Part shown: piece after piece, positions 1 through 7,401 of the stretch
Layout: every line of letters begins with the position of its first letter
How positions within the stretch are numbered: the stretch's first letter is position 1
NCBI GenBank assembly: GCA_023667385.1
Contig: JAMPAE010000059.1
Location: 1 to 8,171, forward strand
Source: Ruminococcus sp.
GTDB taxonomy: Bacteria > Bacillota > Clostridia > Oscillospirales > Acutalibacteraceae
Length of the DNA: 8,171 nt
Reading direction: 5' to 3'
Made by a program: the position numbers and the translations under genes
The notes under the pieces: model-generated
Told to the model about the DNA's origin: nothing
Database searches by the model: none
The model's input: the letters and a program-made list of their open reading frames with translations, nothing else

Positions 1-198
1 ATATAAGGCTAACACTATTGCGTAAAATTCATCAATGCTGCGGTGTGCAATCGGTGCTTCGGCAGTGTCGCCCGTCACAATGGTAAACACGCCGAGCAAA
101 ACAAAAATTACAATTGCAATAAGCTCAGACGGACGGCGAAACATCTCTTTAATTCTGTTTTTCGCCTTTTTGAAAAGCAGGTAAAACAATGCGCTCAT
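1..198 (-). CDS. ABC transporter membrane subunit (putative ABC exporter), 5' part only
   Basis: The first 66 codons of a membrane protein run off the left edge in frame. The ATG overlaps the TGA stop of the ABC ATPase by four bases (ATGA), the usual sign of translational coupling between an ATPase and its permease. The visible protein starts MSALFYLLFKKAKNRIKE, a basic amphipathic stretch. A strongly hydrophobic segment follows at about residues 26-42 (SELIAIVIFVLLGVFTIV), then a polar stretch (DTAEAPIAHRSIDEF) that begins to turn hydrophobic at the edge. The short cytoplasmic N-terminus with many Lys/Arg before the first helix resembles the 'putative ABC exporter' permeases of Clostridia (Pfam PF16962 type, from memory). 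The role as partner of the adjacent ATPase is inferred mainly from position. The ribosome-binding site is weak (GGAAGG/GGCGG inside the ATPase C-terminal codons), consistent with coupled translation. Substrate unknown. Confidence 0.72.
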   Translation of the reverse strand, partial: MSALFYLLFKKAKNRIKEMFRRPSELIAIVIFVLLGVFTIVTGDTAEAPIAHRSIDEFYAIVLALY

Positions 199-893
199 TG
201 AAAATTACCGCCTTCCGTAATTTCAAAAAACAACTCTTCCAGGCTTTTTCCGTCATCGTCACCTGCCCGCTTTTCGGCACAAAAAGTACCTTTTTGCATG
301 ATGTAGGCAACGTCCCAATAGCTTTCAATGCTGTCGAGCATATGAGTGCTGATGATTACGGAAGCCCCCTGCTCTTTCAGTTCAACAAACAATTGCTTGA
401 GCTTCTTAATTGCGTGAGGGTCAAGCCCAACCATCGGTTCATCAAAAATGACAACCTTTGGCTTATGAACGAGAACGCAGCAGATGGAAAGCTTTTGCTG
501 CATACCTTTTGAAAGCTCCTTGCCAAACTTATCTTTTTTATCTGCAAGCTCAAAGCGTTCAAGCAGGTCGTCAATGATTCCGTCATCATCCATTTTATAG
601 GCACGGAGCATAAACGCAAGGTGCTCACGCACAGTCAGCATATCGTAAACAGCAGGCATTTCCGGCACATAGCCCAAAAGGCGCTTTGCTTCAAGCGATT
701 TGTTGTCAAATGAGCAAACCTTGATTTCACCGTCAAAGCGCAGCAAACCTGCGATACACTTGATGATTGTTGATTTGCCTGCGCCGTTCGGACCAAGCAA
801 AACTGCAATTTCGCCGTCTGCAACGTTGAAGCTTATGTCATTATTTGCAACAATTTTTCCGTATTTTTTTGTGACATGACTGATTGTGAGCAT
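195..893 (-). CDS. ABC transporter ATP-binding protein
   Basis: This is a 232-residue single-domain ABC ATPase, the normal size for an exporter ATPase of the CcmA/NatA type. It hydrolyses ATP on the cytoplasmic face to power the membrane subunit encoded next. All nucleotide-binding motifs are intact: Walker A GPNGAGKST at residues 34-42, a Q-loop region YVPEMP at 75-80 with Glu where many importers have Gln, signature LSKGMQQK at 127-134, Walker B VVIFDEP at 147-153, D-loop GLDP at 156-159 and switch His184 in STH. Glu in the Q-loop position is common in the exporter-type subfamily. The ATG is preceded by GGAGGC only four bases away (898-903). The gene lies 18 bases after the MFS gene and overlaps the permease start by four bases. 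The C-terminal tail after residue 205 is short and acidic (DDDGKSLEE) with no extra domain. Substrate cannot be told from the ATPase. Confidence 0.95.
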   Translation of the reverse strand: MLTISHVTKKYGKIVANNDISFNVADGEIAVLLGPNGAGKSTIIKCIAGLLRFDGEIKVCSFDNKSLEAKRLLGYVPEMPAVYDMLTVREHLAFMLRAYKMDDDGIIDDLLERFELADKKDKFGKELSKGMQQKLSICCVLVHKPKVVIFDEPMVGLDPHAIKKLKQLFVELKEQGASVIISTHMLDSIESYWDVAYIMQKGTFCAEKRAGDDDGKSLEELFFEITEGGNFQ

Positions 894-911
894 AATTGCC
901 TCCGTGGTAAA

Positions 912-2312
912 TTAGATGAGTTTTTCTAATCCTTTGCTGTCAGCTTCCTTGCCCTGACGCTTGAGCTCAAGCTGCTTTGAAAGCAGTGCAAAACGCTCTT
1001 TTGTGACAGGATAAAGCACCAAACCAACAATTGACAAAACAAGGAACGCAGCCGGAATGATGGTTGCAATGTTTTCAATTGCATCTTTTGCGCTTTGAAC
1101 CTGAACGTCAAGCGTTCCGTCATATCCGAAGCGGTCAAGCACCTGACCTGTTACCCACATACCGATTGCAGCGCCGAACTTTTGGAAAAACTGCGGGAAA
1201 GCGGTAATCATGCTTTCACGGCGCTTGCCGTTGACAAATTCGTCAACCTCAACAAGGTCATATGCCATTGAATAGAACACTGTCCAAAAGCAAGCCAGAC
1301 CAACTGCGCAGGCAATGACCGAAGCGATGAGCATTGCTGTGTTGTCAATACCGATGATGCGAATCACAACAAGCGAAACAAGCATGATTGAAATGAAGAT
1401 GATGCTTGCAAGCCTTCTGTCGGTTTTTTCGGCAATTTTTGTGATGATTGGAATAAACACTGCCATTGCGGCAACAAGAGTCACAATAACAATAACCATG
1501 TCATCACTGCTCATGCCAAGTCTGCCCTGAACAAGATATGCAAAGTTAGTCTGAATCATTGACGATGCAATCAAGAAGAAGAACACGAACATTACAAACC
1601 AGCGAAACGGCTTGATCTTGAGAATCTGAACATATTCTTTCAGGCTGATTTTTTCTTTTGTATCAGCGGCTTCACTTGCCTTTTTGAGCGGTACTCCACG
1701 CAGGCTGAGCGAAGCCAAAACTGCAAAGATAACTGCAACAACCGAGAGGATAACCGCCGTGAAAATCCAGCCAAGCGAAAGGCTGACGCCCATTCCAACG
1801 AACAAGCCGGGAAGTACCGACGGAACAGCGTTGCCGATGAAAATGCAAACTGTGTTAAACATTGAGCTTGTGCCACGAATTGCGGTGCGCTCATCATAAT
1901 CTTCTGTGATTTCCGCAACAACCGCATAATAGGGGATTGTGTAAACCGTATATGCAAGCCAGAAAAGCATTGTCATTGCGGTGTAGAAAATGAACTTAAC
2001 AATGTCGCTTTGGTCGCCGAGCGGCAAAAACGCTCCAATGAAAGTGATGCCAACCGGGAAAGCAGCACGAAGCATAAATTTGCGCTTGTCTGCACCGGGC
2101 TTATCTGCAAAATGACCGATGATCGGGTCGGTCACTGCATCCCAGATAACCGAGATGAGGCTTACTGTTCCTGCAAGGCCTGCGCCCATGTGAGCAACAT
2201 CCGTCAGGAAAAAGAGATAATAGGTGTAATACATATTATACAGGATTGATTCAGTTGCAATGCCTGCACAATATCCGAGCTTTCTGCCCTTTGTGAGTGA
2301 ACTTTTATGCAT
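912..2312 (-). CDS. GPH-family (MelB-like) MFS cation:sugar symporter
   Basis: This 466-residue inner-membrane protein has about 12 hydrophobic segments (roughly 12-38, 46-68, 80-97, 104-133, 152-175, 178-204, 236-260, 270-293, 300-322, 325-350, 372-392 and 412-436). It belongs to the glycoside-pentoside-hexuronide:cation symporter family (MFS_2 type). Two family signatures support this. WDAVTDP at residues 57-63 in helix 2 matches the cation-site motif of MelB (WDAINDP), keeping both Asp (58 and 62) but with Thr61 for the usual Asn. Residues 348-364 plus the following R-R-E match the late YxxADxVEYxExxxGKRxE block. A TIPYYA...EITEDYDERT block at 125-143 is also typical. Such proteins bring in sugars or related solutes with Na+ or H+; the substrate is not predictable here. 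The ATG has GGAGGC seven bases upstream (2320-2325). The gene lies 40 bases after the protease with no terminator between, so it is probably in the same operon. The last ~30 residues are a charged cytoplasmic tail. Confidence 0.93.
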   Translation of the reverse strand: MHKSSLTKGRKLGYCAGIATESILYNMYYTYYLFFLTDVAHMGAGLAGTVSLISVIWDAVTDPIIGHFADKPGADKRKFMLRAAFPVGITFIGAFLPLGDQSDIVKFIFYTAMTMLFWLAYTVYTIPYYAVVAEITEDYDERTAIRGTSSMFNTVCIFIGNAVPSVLPGLFVGMGVSLSLGWIFTAVILSVVAVIFAVLASLSLRGVPLKKASEAADTKEKISLKEYVQILKIKPFRWFVMFVFFFLIASSMIQTNFAYLVQGRLGMSSDDMVIVIVTLVAAMAVFIPIITKIAEKTDRRLASIIFISIMLVSLVVIRIIGIDNTAMLIASVIACAVGLACFWTVFYSMAYDLVEVDEFVNGKRRESMITAFPQFFQKFGAAIGMWVTGQVLDRFGYDGTLDVQVQSAKDAIENIATIIPAAFLVLSIVGLVLYPVTKERFALLSKQLELKRQGKEADSKGLEKLI

Positions 2313-2352
2313 GGAAAACGCCTCCGTGTAAATTCAAAGTGAGGAGTATCGC

Positions 2353-5295
2353 TTATTTTGATGCAATTGCTTTTTCAAGTGCATCAATGATTTTTGCAAA
2401 AGGTCTGTTTGCGCTTTTTTGCTGACTTTCTGCGTCAACTTCAACAACAGGTGCATTCTGAATGAAGCTATATGCTTTGATTGCCTTGAAGTCTTTTTCA
2501 GCGGGAACAGTTTCGGCTATATCGTTTGAAAGTGTGATTGACGATACGGTTTCGTTATATGCATAGTCAACAACATAAATGTTGATGGTTTCATATTCAT
2601 CCTCGGTGAAGTTTTCTCCTGCCACCTCGCTGACATTCATTTCATAGGTATATGTGCCGTCAACAGGGTCGATGCCCTTGAATGAAACAGTGCCGATTGA
2701 ATCGTAATAATCGCTGAACACTTCAAAGCCCATGACATAGCGGTTATCTCTGATTTTCAGTTTCAGAATGTTACCATCGGAAGTTTTTTCATAAGAGCAG
2801 CTTTCAATCACTGCCGGGTCATTGTCAACAGCGAACGGGAACTCAATTGTTGTTCTGCCTGCTGAAATGTTTGACGGAGTTGTGGATACCTTATATACAT
2901 ATTCGTTGCCGTTGATGAGTCCTCCGCCACCCCAAAGGATGCCAATGTTGGCTTTGTCGGGGTTGATTGTTTTGCGGCAATAATCCAGCATGGTTGAACC
3001 GCAATATCTGAAAACACCTGACTTTGCAAACAGGTTATAATCCATGCGCTTGCAGTTTCTCAAAAGTCCAAGGCTGACTGTTACATATGGATCATCGAGC
3101 ATACCGGTCACGCCGAATGCGTTCTTTGAAAATGCACAGTATTTTTGGTCGATGCCGTATTCAGCGCCGCCTTCAAAAATGTTTGCGCCCATTGGGTAAT
3201 AGTTGCTGCCGTCGGTGACCATAAGTCCCCACTGCTTACCCATATATGACGGTGCATCATCATACATTGTGTTGTCAAAAATCATAGCCTTATCCCAGTC
3301 GCCGTAAAATGCCATATACGGAAGTGAAAGAGTCGGCTGTGAAGCTGATTCAAGGAAGATGAAGCCATCAAGGAAGAAGCCGTTTTTGAACGCTGCTTTC
3401 TGCGCTTCAAGGAATGAATCACTATAAGTCACTTTAAGCGAAATTTCTGCGCTTTTGCCTGCGGGTACTGTAACGGTTCCGTCATCGTTCACGCCGCTTG
3501 TGTATTCAACGGTATACTGGCTGCTTGTGAGCTTCTTTGCAGTGAGGGTATTAATATAAGTACTGCCTGATTTTTTGTAGCTATCTGTCAGTGCCACAAA
3601 TTTCGGTGTATATGTAAGCTCATCCGAGGACATATTCTGCACCTTAAATGACATTTCATAGGTTTTGTTTTCACCATCGCCAAGTTCAAGCTTCGGACGT
3701 GCGCCGTCTGTTGTTGTGAGATATGCCTTTGAACTAATTGCTGCATCAAGGTTCACAAGACCTGCACCCTGACGTCTTGGTGAATAATATGTGTTTTGAC
3801 CATAGCCCCTGAATGCGGTTGCAGTGCTCATCAAAAGTGAATTGATAAGCTCAGCAGTTGCTTTCTTCGCCATTGAAGGATAGTTTGCTTTTACATATTG
3901 CTCAACGACTGCGAACGCGCCTGTGTAATACGGAGCAGCCATTGATGTACCACTGTAATATTCATAGCTGTTGCCCGGTACGCTTGAAAGGATGCTGCTG
4001 CCGGGAGCTGTGATTTCAGGCTTGAGCTTCATGTCAGCCGTTACGCCCCATGATGAGAAGCTTGACATCTCCTGTGAGCCAACATTGCTGACGCTGATTG
4101 AGCCGTCAACCGACGTTGTTTTTTTGTTAACAGCGGATGATGCAATCGACATACACCACTCATAGCTTGACGGTGAGCCAACAACGCCGTAATCGAACAA
4201 ATCGGCGTTGACGGTTGTTGAACCGCTTGTTGCATCGTTTTTGCCAAGGCTTGAATCGTTACCTGCCGAGCAGATGACAGAAATACCTGCTTTTTCAAGG
4301 CGTCTGATAACATCCCAAGTGAAAATGTTGTCAGGGTCCTGACCTGACGGAGAGCCAAGGCTCATGTTGATTACATCAGCATTGAGCTTAACTGCGTCAT
4401 CAAGGGCAGCAAGAGTTACGTGCTCCATTGCAAGCGAGCCTTGCTCATCACCAAAAACTTTCATGCAAAGCAACTGAGCATCAGGCGCAACACCTGTGAT
4501 TTTTTCGCTCTTTCCGCCAACGATACCTGCAACGTGGGTGCCGTGACCTGAATATTCATTGTTAACGGTCTTGTCAATTTCAGCATAGTCCCATTTATAA
4601 GGAATTTTCTGCGAATAATAGTTAACGCCCCATCTTGGCACAATTGTGTTCAGTGCCTTAAAGGTGGTCATGAGGTTGATGTCTTTTTTGGAAAGGGTCG
4701 GCGATTTAACATCAAAGTTGAACGCTTCATGATCAAGCTGGAAGCCCGTGTCAAGGATTGCAACAACTGAACCCTGACCTGTATAGCCTGAAGAATGAAC
4801 CTCATTGATACCGGTAAATTCGCCTGCGGTTGCAAGGTTAGCTTCTGCACCCTGAGCCTCGTCAACTGTATCCGGCTGAGCAAACGAGGTGCAGATGCTC
4901 ACCTTTTTAACGCCTTTGAGTTGTTCAAGGTCATCAACATATTTGAACGGAATCTCAAGTGAAAATCCGTCAGCGATGAAGCTATATGTGAATGAATTTG
5001 AAAAATCCGCAGCCTTGAAGGTGCTTTTGATAAGCTCAGTTACAGTTTCCTGAGCCTGCTGAATTTTTTCGTATTTTTCGCTTTCAAGGAAGTTTTCAAC
5101 AACTTCTTTCCTCTGAACTGAATTTTTGATGCCATCGAGCATACCTGCAACATCGAGTTCAACAATGACGTTCACAATTTCGTTTTCGTCATAAAGCGAA
5201 TCGTTTACGCTTGGTGATTCAGGCTTCACTGCGCCGCCGAACAATGACGACAGCTCCAAAAAGAAGCACAGAATAACGGTTAATATTGTTTTCAT
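2353..5295 (-). CDS. Secreted subtilisin-like serine protease (S8 family, lactocepin/C5a-peptidase-like)
   Basis: A 980-residue secreted endopeptidase. Residues 1-22 form a signal peptide (MKTILTVILCFFLELSSLFGGA) with a plausible signal peptidase I site after GGA. Residues ~38-140 look like an I9-type inhibitory propeptide that would be removed on activation. The catalytic triad is complete: Asp182 in AILDTG, His251 in HGTHVAG, Ser451 in GTSMAAP; the oxyanion Asn346 is in SAGND. The Asp-His-Ser spacing leaves room for small insertions but not a full PA domain. Residues ~525-665 resemble the Fn3-like domain of C5a peptidase/lactocepin, ending LSLPYMAFYGDW. Residues 670-930 are beta-rich and probably hold further Fn3-like modules (ILKLKIRDNRYVMGFEVF, TINIYVVDYAYNE). 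No LPXTG, SLH or other cell-wall anchor is visible at the C-terminus, which ends in a charged helix-like tail. I chose the ATG at 5295 because it starts the signal peptide and has AGGGGG seven bases upstream (5303-5308). The longer reading frame back to 5376 would run over the promoter. Substrate unknown. Confidence 0.94.
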   Translation of the reverse strand: MKTILTVILCFFLELSSLFGGAVKPESPSVNDSLYDENEIVNVIVELDVAGMLDGIKNSVQRKEVVENFLESEKYEKIQQAQETVTELIKSTFKAADFSNSFTYSFIADGFSLEIPFKYVDDLEQLKGVKKVSICTSFAQPDTVDEAQGAEANLATAGEFTGINEVHSSGYTGQGSVVAILDTGFQLDHEAFNFDVKSPTLSKKDINLMTTFKALNTIVPRWGVNYYSQKIPYKWDYAEIDKTVNNEYSGHGTHVAGIVGGKSEKITGVAPDAQLLCMKVFGDEQGSLAMEHVTLAALDDAVKLNADVINMSLGSPSGQDPDNIFTWDVIRRLEKAGISVICSAGNDSSLGKNDATSGSTTVNADLFDYGVVGSPSSYEWCMSIASSAVNKKTTSVDGSISVSNVGSQEMSSFSSWGVTADMKLKPEITAPGSSILSSVPGNSYEYYSGTSMAAPYYTGAFAVVEQYVKANYPSMAKKATAELINSLLMSTATAFRGYGQNTYYSPRRQGAGLVNLDAAISSKAYLTTTDGARPKLELGDGENKTYEMSFKVQNMSSDELTYTPKFVALTDSYKKSGSTYINTLTAKKLTSSQYTVEYTSGVNDDGTVTVPAGKSAEISLKVTYSDSFLEAQKAAFKNGFFLDGFIFLESASQPTLSLPYMAFYGDWDKAMIFDNTMYDDAPSYMGKQWGLMVTDGSNYYPMGANIFEGGAEYGIDQKYCAFSKNAFGVTGMLDDPYVTVSLGLLRNCKRMDYNLFAKSGVFRYCGSTMLDYCRKTINPDKANIGILWGGGGLINGNEYVYKVSTTPSNISAGRTTIEFPFAVDNDPAVIESCSYEKTSDGNILKLKIRDNRYVMGFEVFSDYYDSIGTVSFKGIDPVDGTYTYEMNVSEVAGENFTEDEYETINIYVVDYAYNETVSSITLSNDIAETVPAEKDFKAIKAYSFIQNAPVVEVDAESQQKSANRPFAKIIDALEKAIASK

Positions 5296-5313
5296 TTTTA
5301 TTCCCCCTGTTAA

Positions 5314-5331
5314 ACCAACATCGAAGTCGGT
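5314..5331 (-). repeat. Small inverted repeat in the protease leader
   Basis: On the minus strand ACCGAC and GTTGGT flank a six-base spacer and could form a six-pair hairpin with one G-U pair. It lies in the untranslated leader between the inferred transcription start (about 5341) and the AGGGGG ribosome-binding site. It is short and could be chance; a role in mRNA stability is only a possibility. Confidence 0.3.
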
Positions 5332-5347
5332 ATAATTAGATAGATTA

Positions 5348-5376
5348 ATAATAACACATAATGAAAAATTAGGCAA
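5348..5376 (-). promoter_or_regulatory. Putative sigma-A promoter of the protease-MFS-ABC operon
   Basis: On the minus strand, TTGCCT (5371-5376) is separated by exactly 17 bases from TATTAT (5348-5353). A TG one base upstream of the -10 hexamer gives an extended -10 element. Transcription would start near 5341, giving a leader of about 45 bases to the protease ATG. The upstream DNA as far as the khpA terminator is AT-rich. The -35 is four of six matches and the -10 five of six, so this is a fair but not perfect match. Confidence 0.6.
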
Positions 5377-5409
5377 TAGTTACAGAAAAAAGACTTTAAT
5401 AACTGCAAC

Positions 5410-5439
5410 AAAAAAAGAGGCTCTGATTTACAGAGCCTC
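5410..5439 (-). terminator. Intrinsic terminator after khpA
   Basis: A perfect nine-pair GC-rich stem (GAGGCTCTG / CAGAGCCTC, at 5431-5439 and 5417-5425) with a five-base loop is followed on the minus strand by seven T (5410-5416). It lies 22 bases beyond the khpA stop and ends the ylxM-ffh-rpsP-khpA transcript before the protease promoter. Confidence 0.93.
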
Positions 5440-5461
5440 CTGCATTTGAATCACATCACGA

Positions 5462-5695
5462 TTAGTCAATTTCAACCGAGATTTTTGAATTGTTTCTGTT
5501 TGCGGTTGCACGCATAACGGTTCTGATGGCTTTGGCGATTTTGCCCTGCTTACCGATTACTCTTCCCATGTCATCCGGGGCAACGTGGAGATGGTAAACA
5601 ACGATACCTTCATCGTTAATTTCGTCAACCTCAACAGTTACTTTGTCGGGCTCATTAACAAGACCCGCTGCAAGTGAAGTAAGTAACTCTTTCAA
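5462..5695 (-). CDS. khpA: KH-domain RNA-binding protein KhpA (YlqC)
   Basis: A 77-residue single type-II KH-domain protein, the full length of the KhpA/YlqC family. The RNA-contacting GxxG loop is GKQG at residues 48-51 within RVIGKQGKIAKAIRTVMRA, and the protein ends in the usual beta strand KISVEID. In Firmicutes KhpA binds RNA, often with KhpB/EloR, and affects cell elongation and division and small-RNA function; that is family knowledge. The start codon is TTG with a strong GGGAGGT (5703-5709) seven bases upstream, and the N-terminus MKELL fits the family. It lies 17 bases after rpsP, its usual neighbour, and is the last gene before a terminator. In many Firmicutes rimM, trmD and rplS would come next; they are not here. 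Confidence 0.95.
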   Translation of the reverse strand: MKELLTSLAAGLVNEPDKVTVEVDEINDEGIVVYHLHVAPDDMGRVIGKQGKIAKAIRTVMRATANRNNSKISVEID

Positions 5696-5712
5696 GTTGA
5701 GTACCTCCCAAA

Positions 5713-5958
5713 TTATTTAATGATGTCGCACTTTTTGAGAAGTGATTTAACGGTATCAGTCGGCTGAGCACCGTTAGCAATCCATTTCTGTGCCTTTTCT
5801 GCATCAATTTTGATGTCATTGGGTTCTGTCATCGGGTTGAAATAACCGATTTCTTCGATGAAACGACCGTCACGAGGGTATCTTGAATCTGCAACTACCA
5901 CACGATAAAACGGTGCCTTTTTTGCGCCCATACGGCGAAGTCTGATTTTTACTGCCAT
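5713..5958 (-). CDS. rpsP: 30S ribosomal protein S16
   Basis: An 81-residue protein matching bacterial S16 along its whole length: MAVKIRLRRMGAKKAPFYRVVVADSR at the N-terminus (residues 1-26 by position), then DGRFIEEIGYFNP and the W-x-x-x-GAQPTDTVKSLLKK block near residues 64-77. It is a primary-binding structural protein of the small subunit. The ATG at 5958 was chosen over an in-frame ATG at 5973 because it gives the conserved MAVKIRL start and has an ideal GGAGGT (5966-5971) seven bases upstream; the upstream ATG would sit over this site. It follows ffh by 72 bases of AT-rich DNA and precedes khpA by 17, the conserved Firmicutes order. Confidence 0.97.
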   Translation of the reverse strand: MAVKIRLRRMGAKKAPFYRVVVADSRYPRDGRFIEEIGYFNPMTEPNDIKIDAEKAQKWIANGAQPTDTVKSLLKKCDIIK

Positions 5959-5978
5959 TTTTGTTACCTCCAAAAATA

Positions 5979-6009
5979 TGTTAAAAATATTATTAACACG
6001 CTTGTGTTA
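5979..6009 (-). repeat. Overlapping inverted repeats in the ffh-rpsP spacer
   Basis: The 72-base AT-rich gap between ffh and rpsP holds three related elements. TAACAC at 5994-5999 (plus strand) pairs with GTGTTA at 6004-6009 over a four-base gap, a perfect six-pair repeat. The same central element, as TTAACA (5993-5998), also pairs perfectly with TGTTAA at 5979-5984 over eight bases. The middle copy can therefore pair with only one side at a time. The downstream copy ends ten bases before the rpsP ribosome-binding site. Stems are short and AT-rich, so a regulatory role is unproven. Confidence 0.4.
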
Positions 6010-6030
6010 TTATTATATTTTGCGTGTTGT

Positions 6031-7401
6031 TTACATCATCGGGAAGCCGCCTTGGCCGCCCATGCCGTTAAGTCCCGGCATATTCATCATGCGCTTGCGC
6101 ATTTTCTTTCCGCTTTTGCCGGAAAATTGTTTGAACATTTTCTGCATCTGACGATACTGCGAAAGAAGTCTGTTAACATCTTCAACCTGCATTCCGCAGC
6201 CTGCTGCGATTCTGCGCTTTCTTGACGGATTGATAATGTCGGGCTTAGTTCTCTCTTTCGGCGTCATTGAAAGGATGATTGCCTGCATTCTGTCAAACTG
6301 TCTTTCGTCAATTTCAACCTCGTCAACCTTTCTGCCAACGCCGGGCAGCATTTTGAGAATGTCTTTGATGGAGCCCATTTTTCTCATTTGCTGAATTTGG
6401 TCAAGCAAATCGTTGAGGTCAAATTTATTTTTACGAAGCTTTCTTTCAAGCTCCAGCGCTTTCTTTTCATCAAGCTTCTGTTCGGCTTTTTCAATGAGCG
6501 AAAGCATATCGCCCATGCCGAGAATCCTCGAAGCCATTCTGTCCGGGTGGAAAACGTCAAGGTCGCCGAGCTTTTCACCTGTACCGACAAATTTGATTGG
6601 TTTGCCTGTCACTGCCCTTGCGGAAAGTGCCGCACCACCCCTTGTGTCACCGTCAAGCTTCGTGAGAATAAGGCCGTCGATGCCGAGCGCTTCATCAAAC
6701 GAGGTTGCAACATTAACTGCATCCTGACCTGTCATTGAATCAACAACAAGTAAAATCTCATGCGGTTTAACCTCTGACTTGATGCTTTTCAGCTCATTCA
6801 TCAGCTCCTCGTCAACGTGGAGACGTCCTGCCGTGTCAAGGAAAACATAATCATAGCCTTTATCTTTAGCAAGCGAAACTGCATTTTTGGCAATTTCAAC
6901 AGGATTTATATTACCCATTTCAAAAACGGGGACATCGGCTTTTTCACCAACAACCTGAAGCTGTTTGATTGCGGCAGGTCTGTAAACGTCGCAGGCAACA
7001 AGCAGCGGTCTGTGACCCTGATTTTTCAGCATCAAAGCAAGCTTTGCGCTGTGCGTTGTTTTACCTGAACCCTGAAGGCCGCACATCATGACAATTGTTG
7101 GCGGATGATTGGCAATGTTAAGCCTTGATTTTGTTCCGCCCATGAGGTTCGTCAGCTCTTCGTTAACGATTTTAATAACCATCTGCGACGGGGTCAGGCT
7201 TTCCATTACCTTTGCGCCGATTGCACGTTCAGTAACGGTTTTTGTGAAATCTTTGGCAACCTTATAGTTAACGTCAGCTTCCAAAAGCGCAAGGCGAACT
7301 TCTCTCATTGCGTCCTTAACATCGCTTTCAGTCAAAGCGCCCTTGCTGCGAAGCCTTTTAAAAGCAGCTTCAAGTCTGTCGGAAAGTCCTTCAAATGCCA
7401 A
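6031..7401 (-). CDS. ffh: Signal recognition particle GTPase Ffh (SRP54)
   Basis: A 456-residue protein of normal family length. Ffh binds the 4.5S/scRNA and the signal sequences of nascent membrane and secreted proteins, then docks with FtsY so ribosomes reach the Sec translocon. Domains: helical N domain 1-~95 (MAFEGLSDRLEAAFKRLR...); GTPase G domain ~96-295 with G1 GLQGSGKTT 108-116, G2 DVYRPAA 138-144, G3 DTAGR 189-193, G4 TKLDG 247-251 and GTGEK 273-277; Met-rich M domain from ~325 with the SRP-RNA-binding block PSRKRRIAAGCG at 392-403 and a tail rich in Met and Gly. The start is TTG, directly following the ylxM stop (TAATTG), and its ribosome-binding site (AGGAAG, 7410-7415) lies inside the last ylxM codons, so the two are probably translationally coupled. 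GCG in place of the more common GSG in the RNA-binding block is a mild variation. Confidence 0.98.
   Translation of the reverse strand: MAFEGLSDRLEAAFKRLRSKGALTESDVKDAMREVRLALLEADVNYKVAKDFTKTVTERAIGAKVMESLTPSQMVIKIVNEELTNLMGGTKSRLNIANHPPTIVMMCGLQGSGKTTHSAKLALMLKNQGHRPLLVACDVYRPAAIKQLQVVGEKADVPVFEMGNINPVEIAKNAVSLAKDKGYDYVFLDTAGRLHVDEELMNELKSIKSEVKPHEILLVVDSMTGQDAVNVATSFDEALGIDGLILTKLDGDTRGGAALSARAVTGKPIKFVGTGEKLGDLDVFHPDRMASRILGMGDMLSLIEKAEQKLDEKKALELERKLRKNKFDLNDLLDQIQQMRKMGSIKDILKMLPGVGRKVDEVEIDERQFDRMQAIILSMTPKERTKPDIINPSRKRRIAAGCGMQVEDVNRLLSQYRQMQKMFKQFSGKSGKKMRKRMMNMPGLNGMGGQGGFPMM

Noticed and set aside
5296..5376. Longer start for the subtilase giving 1007 residues
   Set aside because: The extra 27 residues precede the signal peptide, its first codon falls on the -35 hexamer, and the AGGGGG site supports the ATG at 5295.
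5959..5973. Upstream ATG for rpsP adding MEVTK
   Set aside because: These codons are the ribosome-binding site of the conserved MAVKIRL start.
6012..6040. Internal promoter for rpsP from a TATAAT at 6012-6017 on the minus strand
   Set aside because: The hexamer at the proper distance upstream (GATGAT) does not resemble TTGACA and there is no extended -10 TG; the TATAAT is likely chance in AT-rich DNA.
6388..6738. Plus-strand open frames of about 100 codons inside ffh, and similar ones antisense to the ATPase, MFS and protease genes
   Set aside because: They are antisense shadows of clear genes, show no family resemblance or ribosome-binding site, and their length is expected from the codon bias of the real genes.
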